The position numbers and the translations under genes are program-made. A DNA stretch of 64,000 bases, from the NCBI RefSeq assembly GCF_003946605.1, contig NZ_RHOQ01000002.1, forward strand, positions 341,242 through 405,241, in the 5' to 3' direction. Within the stretch, counting starts at the first letter, position 1; the number at the start of each line of letters is the position of its first letter. Below the pieces are notes generated by a model. That model was not told the origin of the DNA and made no database searches. It saw only the letters and a program-made list of their open reading frames with translations. The DNA comes from Companilactobacillus baiquanensis (GTDB lineage Bacteria > Bacillota > Bacilli > Lactobacillales > Lactobacillaceae). Below are positions 31,633-40,935 of this stretch, in pieces.

Positions 31633-34600
31633 TTGAGTGATATAGTCGTTAATAAAACAGTTCGTTTCAGTGCTGATGATCAGTTAACGCCTACCGCTAT
31701 GCGGTTGAAACAAATGATTGACGGTGTGGACAAGAACCATAAAACCAAGTTTGACGCTGATACTTCTGATAAGCAAAAGGTTAAGGAATTTAGTAATTTA
31801 GTTGACGCTATGCCCAAAGAAGCCAAAGCTGAGTTAAAGGCGATGGCTCGTGAGGACGGTTTTAGAGATTTTAAACAATATTTCCGTTCAATGCCAAAGG
31901 AACTTCAAGCTAAACTAGAGGCCGACGTTAAAAAAGTTGGATTCCAAACCTTTAAAGATGATATGAAGGCTTTACCAACAAGCAAGAAAGCTGAACTTAG
32001 GGCAATTGCCAAGGCAGAAGGATTTAAAAACTTTTATGACATGTATAAAAAGGTCCCTAAAGAGGCTAGAACTAAACTAGACGCTATAACCGATAAGCAC
32101 GAAGTTTCCGAATATATAAACAAAATAAATTCAGTTCCTAAAAATCATAAAACTACCTTGACGGCTGAGAACAAAACTCAGGGTGGCTTCTCTGGTCTAT
32201 TCGGTAATTTGCATAAAGCCCAAGATGAAACTAAGAAAACGCATAGCCTATTTGGTACAGTGTTCGGTGCTTCAATTATTTCGTCGGCGGCATTAAGCGG
32301 ATTCGGCGCGTTAAAGAGTGGAATATCGGAAGCCAAAGCGGCAACCGTTGAATACGCTCACGAACAGCAAACCATGAACGCAACTTGGTTAACACTAACT
32401 GGTAACGCTGGCAAGGGTAAGAAGATGGTTGACATCACTAACCAAATGGCTAGTGCTGCTAATAACTCTACTAAAATGGTTGATCAACTTAATCAGAAGT
32501 TCTATTCGGTTACTGATAATATTGGTTTAACTAAAAATCTAACTAAATCAGTTTTAACGTTGCAAGACGCCTTTGGCTCTACCGATGACGCTGTTATGAA
32601 TTTCGGTACACAGTGGTCACAAATGCAGGCGAACGGTAAGGTTTCAGCTCAAGATATGATGTCATTCGTGAACGTATTCCCTAAGCTGAGAACCGAACTA
32701 TTGAAGACTGAACAGAAGATGACCGGCAATAAAGACTTAACCATGAAACAGCTTAACGATATGATTTCGGCTGGTAAGGTTAGTTCAGATACAATGGATA
32801 AAGTTCTTGAAGGAATGTCGAACCATTATAAAGACGCTACCAAGAACTTTGGTGCGACCATTGACGGCATGTCTAGAACCATTAAGACACAAGTTCCTTT
32901 ATTAATGAGTTCATTTTCTGAACCATTCGTTAATGCAGAAAGTCCAGTTTATGACGCTGTTTCAAGTTGGGTCGGAGACCCAAAAACTAAGTCTAAGTTT
33001 TCAGAATTAGGTGACACAATTTCTAGTGGAATGTCTAAAGTGATGAAGGCATTTTCTGGGAATGCAAGTTCTAAAGACATATTTAACGGCTTAAATTCCG
33101 CAGTTGATAATCTCAACAAGGGCTTTAAGTCGTTTTTTGATTATATTGCAGATCATGCAAAAGATATTAAATCAATTGGTGGAAGCATTGGTAGCATTGC
33201 TAAAACTATTGGTAGTGCTGTATTCAAAACTGCTGGGGCTATATTCGGCACATTAGCTAAATCATTAGGTTTAATGAGCGGAAATGCAAAGAGTTCAAAA
33301 GACCCATTAAAAGTAATTTCTGATGTTTTAGGCAATATTGCAAAGCATAAGACTGCTATTACAACTATTGTTTCGTCTTTAATTGCTTTAAAGGGTTTTA
33401 AGCTGGCTAAAGACGCCTTTAGTCCTGTAATGGCACTTGCCGGATTCGGCAATGCTGAAAAAGGCGGCTTACTGACTAGAGTTCTTGGAAAAGGTGACGG
33501 TAAGCAAAAGGTATTTAGATTTGGTATTAAATCATTTAGAGATACTAAAGATAAACTACTAGATGTTATTGACGGCACTAAGACTAAATTTAGTCCTGTT
33601 TTTGAAGTCATTGGTAAAGCTGGATCTAGTGTTAAAAAGCTATTTGGCAAGGCTAGTGGTGGTGCAATGAAGTATGTCATAAAGCCGGTAGTGCAAAAGT
33701 CTAAAGACCTTGCTTCACTTCTAAAAATTGGTGCTGGTAAGGCTGCCAAATATACGGTTGAAGCTGTTGCTAAGGGTGCAAGCAAAATCAAGGCTCTAGC
33801 ACTTGCCGGTAAGGATCTAGCTGTTGCATTCGGTATTAAGACAATTGGTGCATTGAAGACTTTCGGTACAACAATGTCCGCACTTGGTAAGACAGCACTT
33901 GCTAATCCTTACGTTGATATAGCATTGGCCGTTATTGCTTTAGGGGTCGCATTCTATGAAGCGTATAAGCATATCAAACCATTTAGAGACGCCGTTAACA
34001 AAGCCGTTGATGTCTTAAAAGACTTTGGTGGGTCAGTAATTGATAAGGCTAAGCAAGGCGTTAAAGGCTTAGGTAAACTGTTTACCGGCAAATTAGGTTG
34101 GGAAAAGTCAATTTCTAAGGAAATGGGCAAAATTAGCAAGAGCGTACAAGGCGGTATGAAAGACTCCACCAAGTGGGTTAAGTCACACAAAGCTGAAATT
34201 GTTGCCGGAATTACTAATCCTTTTGCGGCAGCTTCTACTTGGTTCATTAAAGACACTAAGACCGGCAAGAACATGCAAAAATGGTTTAAAGGCATGGAAG
34301 ACTCGGTTAAGAAAAATACCAAGAATAAAAAGGGAATTGGCAATCAATTAACCGGAATGTTCAAAGGTGTTGGAGACTGGTTCTTAAAAGACAAGTCAAG
34401 TAAAAAAGGCTTTGATAAGTGGATGAAAGGACTTACTACGGAAGTTTCTAAATCCACTAAAGGCAAAAAAGGTTTGATGAGCCAGCTTACTGGTACTTTT
34501 GAGGGTGTCGGCAAGTGGTTTAAGAAAGATAAAACTACTAAAAAAGCTATGCAAGCGTGGACTAAAACACTTAGTGGTGTATTTGGTGGTAAAAAAGGCT

Positions 34601-36456
34601 TTGCTGCAAGTTTCAAAAAAGAATTAGACAGCATGGCTACTTCTTTAAAGAAGTCTAAATTTGGTAAGTCTTGGGACAACTTCTGGGACGGAACTAAGAA
34701 GACTACGGATAAATGGGATAAGAATTTCGGCAAGTGGTGGTCCAGCTTTTCTAAATCATTTAGTAAGAACTGGTCAAGCACTTGGAAGTCTCGTAAAGAG
34801 GACTTTTCAGACGCTTGGGACAATATGTCAGACGCTTATCATGATTTTAATTCCGGCATTTCTAAATGGTGGTCCGGATTCTCTAAAGACTTTAGCAAAA
34901 CTTGGTCAAACGGCTGGGAAAATGCTAAAACTTCCATGCACGACAAGTGGAGCGGTATGCACACTGCTTACGATAACTTTGCAAGTGGCATGAACAGTTG
35001 GTGGTCACAATTCAGTTCTAACTTTAAATCAGGTTGGAAAAACATGTGGCAAGGCGTTTCAGATTTCTTTAAGAAGATTTTTGACGGATTAAAAGGAATC
35101 GCAAAAACCGCTTGGAACGGAATTATTGGCGTTATTAATGGTGGTATTGGTGCCATTAATGGTGTTATTAAAATATTCGGTGGTAAAGGATTAGGAACCG
35201 TTAAGCAATTACAAGGTGGATCTAATTACCACCCTGGCGGATTAGCTGTCGTCAATGACGCTAAATCTTCCGTTTACCGTGAAATTATCAAAGAGCCGAG
35301 TGGTCGTATGTATTCGCCAATGGGGCGCAATGTCGTACTTCCATTAAAACCTGGGTCATCAGTTCTACCAGCTCAACAGGCACGTCCTTATGTAGAATCT
35401 GGAATGTTACCAGCTTATGAAGATGGTATCGGTGATACTCTTTCTAACTTTTTTGATAGTGCTAAAGGTGGCTTTGCTGATTCATTAGGTAACGTAGGTT
35501 CTTGGGTTAAATCTAAGATCTCTGGAATTGCTGGAGATATTGAGAAAGGTATTAACTTCGCTAAAGAATTTATTTCTGATCCTGTCGGAAATCTAAATAA
35601 GGCTTTCGAGTCTATGACTGATGGAAAATGGGGAAAGGAAGAGTTCTCCGCGAAAATGGGACCGGCTACCGGAAAAGGCTTAGTTAAAGGCATAGCCGAT
35701 AAGGTTAAGCAAATGGCTTCCAGTTTTAAGAAGTCGCTTGAAAGCACTATGAGCGGTAATTATAGTCCTGAAATGATTAGGGCTGCGGCCTCAATGATGA
35801 AGGTTAACCCTAGCGATGCGTTTATTAAAATGCTACAAGGCGTAATTCAGTCTGAATCTGGTGGACGTAACATAATCCAACAAATTCATGATATGAATAG
35901 CGGTGGTAATGAGGCTCGTGGTATTTTGCAATATACACCACAAACCTTTAAGTATTTTGCCGTTCCTGGACACGGAAACATCATGAATCCGTTTGATCAA
36001 TTGCTTGCGTTCTTTAACAACAGTGATTGGCAAAATTCAATTGGTGCAACAACAATTTGGGGCACACACAAAATGGACTGGCTACACTCAGGACCACAAG
36101 GGCGTCCACGCTTTGCAAATGGTGCGCATGTTTATGGTCCAACTCAAGCGATATTCGGTGAAGATGGCGACGAGTTCGCTATCAATCCAAGCAAGGCAAG
36201 TGCCATTCCATTAACAGCTTCATTAATGAGCCGTTTGGGTGACTTCCACCCAGAATTTAAGACTTCAAACAGTCTAAATTCCAACTTAACATCTGATCTA
36301 AGCAACAAATTAACAACAGTAATCAACCTATTAGGTTCAATTAATAATAAGGATTTCCAACCTCAATTAAGTTTGAGTACGGCAAATAATAATATTAATC
36401 AGCAAAATAGACGTGATACTGATATATACGCGTATCAACAAGGAAGGAGACAATAA
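31633..36456 (+). CDS. Tape measure protein with SLT-type lytic domain
   Basis: 1607 residues from TTG 31633, with GGAGGGAGG upstream. The N-terminus (about 30-180) has repeated short units with pattern D/F-x-x-x-P-K-E-A-(K/R) separated by about 30 residues. Several hydrophobic helices occur in the middle (about 525-560, 745-775). Trp-rich 40-60-residue repeats follow (about 900-1150, WW-S-FSK-F-W pattern). Near 1380-1480 a soluble lytic transglycosylase-like domain has a catalytic Glu in SESGGRN and GNEARGILQYTPQTFKYF. It sets tail length and probably opens peptidoglycan during infection. Confidence 0.93.
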   Translation: MSDIVVNKTVRFSADDQLTPTAMRLKQMIDGVDKNHKTKFDADTSDKQKVKEFSNLVDAMPKEAKAELKAMAREDGFRDFKQYFRSMPKELQAKLEADVKKVGFQTFKDDMKALPTSKKAELRAIAKAEGFKNFYDMYKKVPKEARTKLDAITDKHEVSEYINKINSVPKNHKTTLTAENKTQGGFSGLFGNLHKAQDETKKTHSLFGTVFGASIISSAALSGFGALKSGISEAKAATVEYAHEQQTMNATWLTLTGNAGKGKKMVDITNQMASAANNSTKMVDQLNQKFYSVTDNIGLTKNLTKSVLTLQDAFGSTDDAVMNFGTQWSQMQANGKVSAQDMMSFVNVFPKLRTELLKTEQKMTGNKDLTMKQLNDMISAGKVSSDTMDKVLEGMSNHYKDATKNFGATIDGMSRTIKTQVPLLMSSFSEPFVNAESPVYDAVSSWVGDPKTKSKFSELGDTISSGMSKVMKAFSGNASSKDIFNGLNSAVDNLNKGFKSFFDYIADHAKDIKSIGGSIGSIAKTIGSAVFKTAGAIFGTLAKSLGLMSGNAKSSKDPLKVISDVLGNIAKHKTAITTIVSSLIALKGFKLAKDAFSPVMALAGFGNAEKGGLLTRVLGKGDGKQKVFRFGIKSFRDTKDKLLDVIDGTKTKFSPVFEVIGKAGSSVKKLFGKASGGAMKYVIKPVVQKSKDLASLLKIGAGKAAKYTVEAVAKGASKIKALALAGKDLAVAFGIKTIGALKTFGTTMSALGKTALANPYVDIALAVIALGVAFYEAYKHIKPFRDAVNKAVDVLKDFGGSVIDKAKQGVKGLGKLFTGKLGWEKSISKEMGKISKSVQGGMKDSTKWVKSHKAEIVAGITNPFAAASTWFIKDTKTGKNMQKWFKGMEDSVKKNTKNKKGIGNQLTGMFKGVGDWFLKDKSSKKGFDKWMKGLTTEVSKSTKGKKGLMSQLTGTFEGVGKWFKKDKTTKKAMQAWTKTLSGVFGGKKGFAASFKKELDSMATSLKKSKFGKSWDNFWDGTKKTTDKWDKNFGKWWSSFSKSFSKNWSSTWKSRKEDFSDAWDNMSDAYHDFNSGISKWWSGFSKDFSKTWSNGWENAKTSMHDKWSGMHTAYDNFASGMNSWWSQFSSNFKSGWKNMWQGVSDFFKKIFDGLKGIAKTAWNGIIGVINGGIGAINGVIKIFGGKGLGTVKQLQGGSNYHPGGLAVVNDAKSSVYREIIKEPSGRMYSPMGRNVVLPLKPGSSVLPAQQARPYVESGMLPAYEDGIGDTLSNFFDSAKGGFADSLGNVGSWVKSKISGIAGDIEKGINFAKEFISDPVGNLNKAFESMTDGKWGKEEFSAKMGPATGKGLVKGIADKVKQMASSFKKSLESTMSGNYSPEMIRAAASMMKVNPSDAFIKMLQGVIQSESGGRNIIQQIHDMNSGGNEARGILQYTPQTFKYFAVPGHGNIMNPFDQLLAFFNNSDWQNSIGATTIWGTHKMDWLHSGPQGRPRFANGAHVYGPTQAIFGEDGDEFAINPSKASAIPLTASLMSRLGDFHPEFKTSNSLNSNLTSDLSNKLTTVINLLGSINNKDFQPQLSLSTANNNINQQNRRDTDIYAYQQGRRQ

Positions 36457-36458
36457 TA

Positions 36459-37388
36459 TTGACTAACCGAGTCTTTAAAAGTGAAATGGAGTACCCGAAA
36501 CCGCACGCTTACGGATTTTCTAATGGTCATGATAATGTTTCGAGGCTTGCTTTGGATCCAATCGAGGTGGCGATAAGTGAAGACGGTGTAGACTGGCTAT
36601 CATATTACGATTATTCAGGATTGCAAGACACGTATTGTTACGACTGGGATTCGGCAATGACTAACCCAATTGAGCAATTTCAAAAGATTAATACTCAAGA
36701 CGGTCAATATATGACGTCAAGTTCTTTTGATTCTCGAGACATTTCAACGACCTGGTATATCGACGGTAAGTCTGAAGCAGAAATGTTAATGTCGTTACGC
36801 CGACTACAAAGCTTCTTTATGTCGCGTAACGGTCTGTGGGTCGTATTCGGTAATGAGCCTTCATATAAATACCGCGTTAAGACTAGGGTGTTCACCCCAA
36901 CTTATGGTAGTGAGCGTTCGTGCTCGGTGAATATCGTGTTTAATAACTACACGGGTGTTCGTGAGAGCGTCGCTAAGACTACGGAACTCTACGACATGGA
37001 TAAAGAATTTATATCCCGCGGTATGGGCATTCCTAGGGATAGGCGTGTACCTTGGGAGTTTAATACGAACACGTTTACCGTCTACAATCCTTCCGACGTT
37101 GATATTGATCCGCTAGCACAAAAACACTATTTGAAGATTCATATTCGGGGGTCAGGAAACTTGACCCTTACAAATAAAACAACTGGTGAAGTATTCACGT
37201 ATAGCCGTCCGTTAAAAGACGGTGACGAGTTAATTATTGATGGCGTTGATCCTATATTGAACGGACGACCTGACGGGATTAATTCCAACCACGGAATAAT
37301 TTCATTAAAAAAAGGCGATAACGAATTTGCTATTTCTGGTTTAACAAATATCGACATCACCTTTGAGTTTTATTTCGTCTATTTCTAA
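36459..37388 (+). CDS. Distal tail protein (Dit-like)
   Basis: 309 residues from TTG 36459, with AAGGAGACAAT upstream. The N-terminal half matches the phage distal tail/hub family by SSFDSRDISTTWYIDGKSEAEM and RLQSFFMSRNGLWVVFGNEPSYKYRV. The C-terminal half (about 205-309) is a galectin-like beta domain (GNLTLTNKTTGEVFTYSRPLKDGDELIIDG). It links the tail tube to the baseplate. Confidence 0.85.
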   Translation: MTNRVFKSEMEYPKPHAYGFSNGHDNVSRLALDPIEVAISEDGVDWLSYYDYSGLQDTYCYDWDSAMTNPIEQFQKINTQDGQYMTSSSFDSRDISTTWYIDGKSEAEMLMSLRRLQSFFMSRNGLWVVFGNEPSYKYRVKTRVFTPTYGSERSCSVNIVFNNYTGVRESVAKTTELYDMDKEFISRGMGIPRDRRVPWEFNTNTFTVYNPSDVDIDPLAQKHYLKIHIRGSGNLTLTNKTTGEVFTYSRPLKDGDELIIDGVDPILNGRPDGINSNHGIISLKKGDNEFAISGLTNIDITFEFYFVYF

Positions 37389-37389
37389 T

Positions 37390-39219
37390 ATGGCTGATTT
37401 AAATGGTCATAAAATATATGTACGTAGCCAAAATAATCAGAGTGAAGAGTGGCTAACGTGCATAAACGAAGACACCTTTCAAATCGACAAGCAAGTCAGT
37501 GATAGCTTTCAAATTAGTTTCACGGCTTGGTTAAGCGACTATGACGGGGTGTCTTTTGATATGCTCAAAAATGACGCCTATATCGTGTTTGACGGTCAAT
37601 ATTATGTTATTAAACAATCATCTCCAAAATATATTGATGATCTAGTAACCAAAGATATAACGGCAACCCACATAGCTTTTGAGGTCCAAAATTTCAGGCA
37701 ATTCGATATTAATGCGGGTCTACAAAGCTATTCAATTAGTCAGATGTTAGATTACGTTTTTAAAAGCAAATATAATACCGAAGGATTTACTTACAAAGTT
37801 AACGGAAGTTTTCCAACAGTTGATATAACTGATTGGGGCAATTGTTCAGGGTTGGACGCTGTTCAAAAGGCTGTGGACAGCTATAATGCTCGTTGGATTC
37901 CGGATAATAAGGTCATTCAAATTTACGATGAAAGTAGCTACAAACATACCACTAGCAAGCAATTTATCTGGGCTCACAACACTAACGATATTGAGCTGTC
38001 TGTTGATTCTACTTCTATCCAGAATGCTGCGATGCTGTACGGCGCTACGTTGGACGAAGACCATAGTGCCACTAGCGATAATGGTTCAGTTGATGGCTCC
38101 GGAGATTCAGACGGTTCAGCAACTTCAACCGGTAATGCTGTTGGGACTATCAATACAATGGAAACCGGTGGCGCACCGGTTATCAATTCGCCGGTTAGTC
38201 AAACGCCGACCGGTAGAAAGCTACCTAACGGATCTAAATGGTTGGTAGATAAGCAAATATCTATTGATGGCACGATCTACTTTCATTTAGGCACAAACGA
38301 ATGGCTGAACGAAAAATATATCGTATTCGATAAGAATGGCGACGTTAAGCCCGAAAGCCACGTTATCGAGAAGGTTATCGGTCAAGGAACGATTAAGGCT
38401 GCCGAGCCTGATACAGATAGTAGTTCAGATGATTCAGGCACCGATACGCCAGCACCAACAGAGGCAAATGTATTCGATTCGCCCTGGACACCGCAAAATG
38501 TCACTAGGACACTTCCGAATGGTACTCAATGGATAATCGACGGTGAGGTTTCTGACGGAGCAAAAGAGAAGTCTTGGTATCGAGTTTCAACGAGTGAGTG
38601 GGTGTGCGCTGATGATTTCGATTTTACGGGCGATACAGACGTTACGCCCCAAACTGATGATGGTGTGGCAGACGGAAATACCACGACCGATGACGATTCG
38701 GTTAAGTACGTGTTTGATCCTTTCTTCTATTACAATGCCTCAGCAGTAAATGCTGACGGTGGCAAGATGAGGATTGGTGAGGATATAACTAATGACCAAA
38801 TCAAAGATGTGGAATCCATGAAGAAGTACGCCGATTCAGTTATGCAGGTAGATCCTATCGTAGAATTAACCGTTAATCTGAACCAACAGGACGATGAGTT
38901 AAACATCGGCGATACTATGTTTCTAAATGCTGAACCGCTTGGCTTAAAGCTAATGGTTACGCTCAACGGGATTAGTGGCAATCCGTTAAATAATGACACG
39001 CCAATGACGATAAGTTTGGATAATTCAAAGTTGTCACGAAAGAATATTAACTTTGAAAATTCAGATAAACTCCGGTTGGCCAATCGTAATATTGAACTAT
39101 TAACTAAGACAGTGAGACGTCAAAACGCTAAACTTAGCGATTTAAATAAAAAGCAAAAGGATTTAATAGACCAAATAAATAAAGACAAGGAGGAGTCAAA
39201 TGGTACAACCTCAAATTAA
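37390..39219 (+). CDS. Tail-associated baseplate protein (Tal-like) with SLAP-like modules
   Basis: 609 residues from ATG 37390, which follows the previous stop by one base; TTG 37363 is an alternative start (618 residues). The N-terminal part (about 1-250) resembles the prophage tail-endopeptidase (gp44-like hub) fold. Two modules (about 265-320 and 355-410) share the pattern LPNGxxWxxDxxxxxG...Y/HxxxxxEWxxxxxxxFD of SLAP/cell-wall modules, separated by Ser/Asp/Thr linkers. The C-terminus returns to hub sequence and a coiled coil (TVRRQNAKLSDLNKKQKDLID). It may bind cell wall. Confidence 0.82.
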   Translation: MADLNGHKIYVRSQNNQSEEWLTCINEDTFQIDKQVSDSFQISFTAWLSDYDGVSFDMLKNDAYIVFDGQYYVIKQSSPKYIDDLVTKDITATHIAFEVQNFRQFDINAGLQSYSISQMLDYVFKSKYNTEGFTYKVNGSFPTVDITDWGNCSGLDAVQKAVDSYNARWIPDNKVIQIYDESSYKHTTSKQFIWAHNTNDIELSVDSTSIQNAAMLYGATLDEDHSATSDNGSVDGSGDSDGSATSTGNAVGTINTMETGGAPVINSPVSQTPTGRKLPNGSKWLVDKQISIDGTIYFHLGTNEWLNEKYIVFDKNGDVKPESHVIEKVIGQGTIKAAEPDTDSSSDDSGTDTPAPTEANVFDSPWTPQNVTRTLPNGTQWIIDGEVSDGAKEKSWYRVSTSEWVCADDFDFTGDTDVTPQTDDGVADGNTTTDDDSVKYVFDPFFYYNASAVNADGGKMRIGEDITNDQIKDVESMKKYADSVMQVDPIVELTVNLNQQDDELNIGDTMFLNAEPLGLKLMVTLNGISGNPLNNDTPMTISLDNSKLSRKNINFENSDKLRLANRNIELLTKTVRRQNAKLSDLNKKQKDLIDQINKDKEESNGTTSN

Positions 39220-39862
39220 ATTTGTGTCTGGCAACTCAACGCTAGACGGAATTAACAAAACCGTTGATACTGGCAAGTCGATTTTTGATGAAGATAGCAA
39301 AATGGCGCTCAAAATTTTGGGTAGAGATCCAGACGGTAATGTTATAGCCAAAAAATATAAGCTAATCGACACTGACCAAACTACGCAATTAAAAGTGCCT
39401 GAACTACAAGACATTGAAGGTTTTGACGGTTTAACCGTTAAATTAGATCGTATTACGTCTGAATTATACGGTTCGTCAATGTTCCATTCAGAGAATTTTA
39501 ATATTGAAAAAATAGAAAAAGCGTTAAATCTAATTTTGAGAGATATGGCAATTATCACCAGCAATCAAAAGTCGATTAACGCTTATTTTAGTGCTTTCGG
39601 TAATTCAACTGGTGAAGCATTAGTTTCATCATTATCTGAAATGATAGCCGATGAAGTCAGCGATGAAGTAGGTAAAGAGACAAGTAACTTATCTCAAAGG
39701 CTTTCTAATATTGAAAGTCGACTCCGTGATAGTCCAATTTCAAACGGCGTGCATGCTCCTAGTTATACCGGAAACGGTCAACAGTATTCTGACGACGATC
39801 TAGAAGTTGACCGTAAGTTAGCTGAAATGAATTCAGAATTAAATAAAGGTGGTGATATTTAA
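39200..39862 (+). CDS. Baseplate-associated structural protein
   Basis: 220 residues. Overlaps the upstream gene by 20 bases and the downstream one by 1. Segments DGLTVKLDRITSELYGSS and KIEKALNLILRDMAIITSNQ suggest a helical structural component. Assigned to the baseplate from position between Tal and BppU-like genes; no defined family. Confidence 0.62.
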   Translation: MVQPQIKFVSGNSTLDGINKTVDTGKSIFDEDSKMALKILGRDPDGNVIAKKYKLIDTDQTTQLKVPELQDIEGFDGLTVKLDRITSELYGSSMFHSENFNIEKIEKALNLILRDMAIITSNQKSINAYFSAFGNSTGEALVSSLSEMIADEVSDEVGKETSNLSQRLSNIESRLRDSPISNGVHAPSYTGNGQQYSDDDLEVDRKLAEMNSELNKGGDI

Positions 39863-40935
39863 TGTCAGATGTACAAATGAAGATGAATATTCCAGCGATA
39901 GAACCGCTATTTTTCTGTGTGGATTTAGCAGAAGGATTCCATCTACCAGCGCAGTATACGCAAGACGAGCATGAGCATTTAGGACCAAACGGAATTGAAA
40001 ACATTCTATTAAATAGTCGAGAGTTTCAACATGCTTGGTTAATTCAAGGTACTTCGAGCGGTAATACATTTGAAATTAATTTCTTAAAATCAAATAAGAA
40101 CTGGGGTGGGGTATCTTTATATGATCTATCCAACTTTGATATGGACGATAGTACCCTAATTAATAAGTTAATCAGTTTTGAGGGTACCGATTCAACGGGA
40201 TCTTATGTCAGATCTGATGAAGGATTTGACGGCACACAGGCTTCACTTGGCGTATTAAGTTGGCAACCGGAAGCGGCTATCACTCAAAATGCTGGGCATT
40301 ATCAATCGGCACACTTCCTTATTGAAAATCCGGAGCGTACTAAAGTAATTCAAACTTTGGATTTCGATTTAGAAATTATCAATAATGACGTGGTTATCCC
40401 AGAAAAACACGCTAGCTACATTTCAGAATTAAATAGATTATTAGTTAATTTTGATGAATCAATTAAATCTGGTCAAAAGCAATTAGCGTTCTATCAATCC
40501 CTATACGTCGGTATTATGCAGAACAATATTGCTAGTTTGAACGATACCGCCGATAAAGCTATTAAGGATATGAACGATAAAGCGGACGCTGCTGTTAAGG
40601 CTAATCAGGACAAGCTAGACGCCGATACCAAAGATAGCCAAGCTAAAATCGATAAGTTGGTTGCCGATAGCAACGCACGTAAAACTGAAATTGATAAGTC
40701 ACTAGATGATCTTGAAACCAGACAAAATCAGAACGATACCGATATAGCAGCCAACAAAAAAGCGATTGCTGATAATGCAACCGCTGCAGCTTCAAATAAA
40801 GTAGTAACACAAGACAACGTTAAAACTGTTATTCAAGATGTTATTGATAATGGTGATTTAATGATCGGTGATAGTGATGCAGAAACTGATTCTAAATTAG
40901 ATCAAATGGATAAAATGCTGAAGGGAGAAATGTAA
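39862..40935 (+). CDS. Upper baseplate protein (BppU-like) with coiled-coil stalk
   Basis: 357 residues. N-terminal beta domain (about 1-170) resembling the BppU N-terminal region (NTFEINFLKSNKNWGGVSLYDL, DESFDGTQASLG-like FDGTQASLGVLSW). A long heptad region follows (about 205-310, DKAIKDMNDKADAAVKANQDK) and a C-terminal helix. In lactococcal and lactobacillar phages such proteins carry the receptor-binding proteins. The assignment is by architecture and order. Confidence 0.7.
   Translation: MSDVQMKMNIPAIEPLFFCVDLAEGFHLPAQYTQDEHEHLGPNGIENILLNSREFQHAWLIQGTSSGNTFEINFLKSNKNWGGVSLYDLSNFDMDDSTLINKLISFEGTDSTGSYVRSDEGFDGTQASLGVLSWQPEAAITQNAGHYQSAHFLIENPERTKVIQTLDFDLEIINNDVVIPEKHASYISELNRLLVNFDESIKSGQKQLAFYQSLYVGIMQNNIASLNDTADKAIKDMNDKADAAVKANQDKLDADTKDSQAKIDKLVADSNARKTEIDKSLDDLETRQNQNDTDIAANKKAIADNATAAASNKVVTQDNVKTVIQDVIDNGDLMIGDSDAETDSKLDQMDKMLKGEM

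Noticed and set aside
33153..34823. Long minus-strand frames opposite the tape measure gene
   Set aside because: They mirror the codon bias of the long repetitive tape measure gene and have no ribosome-binding sites or domains.
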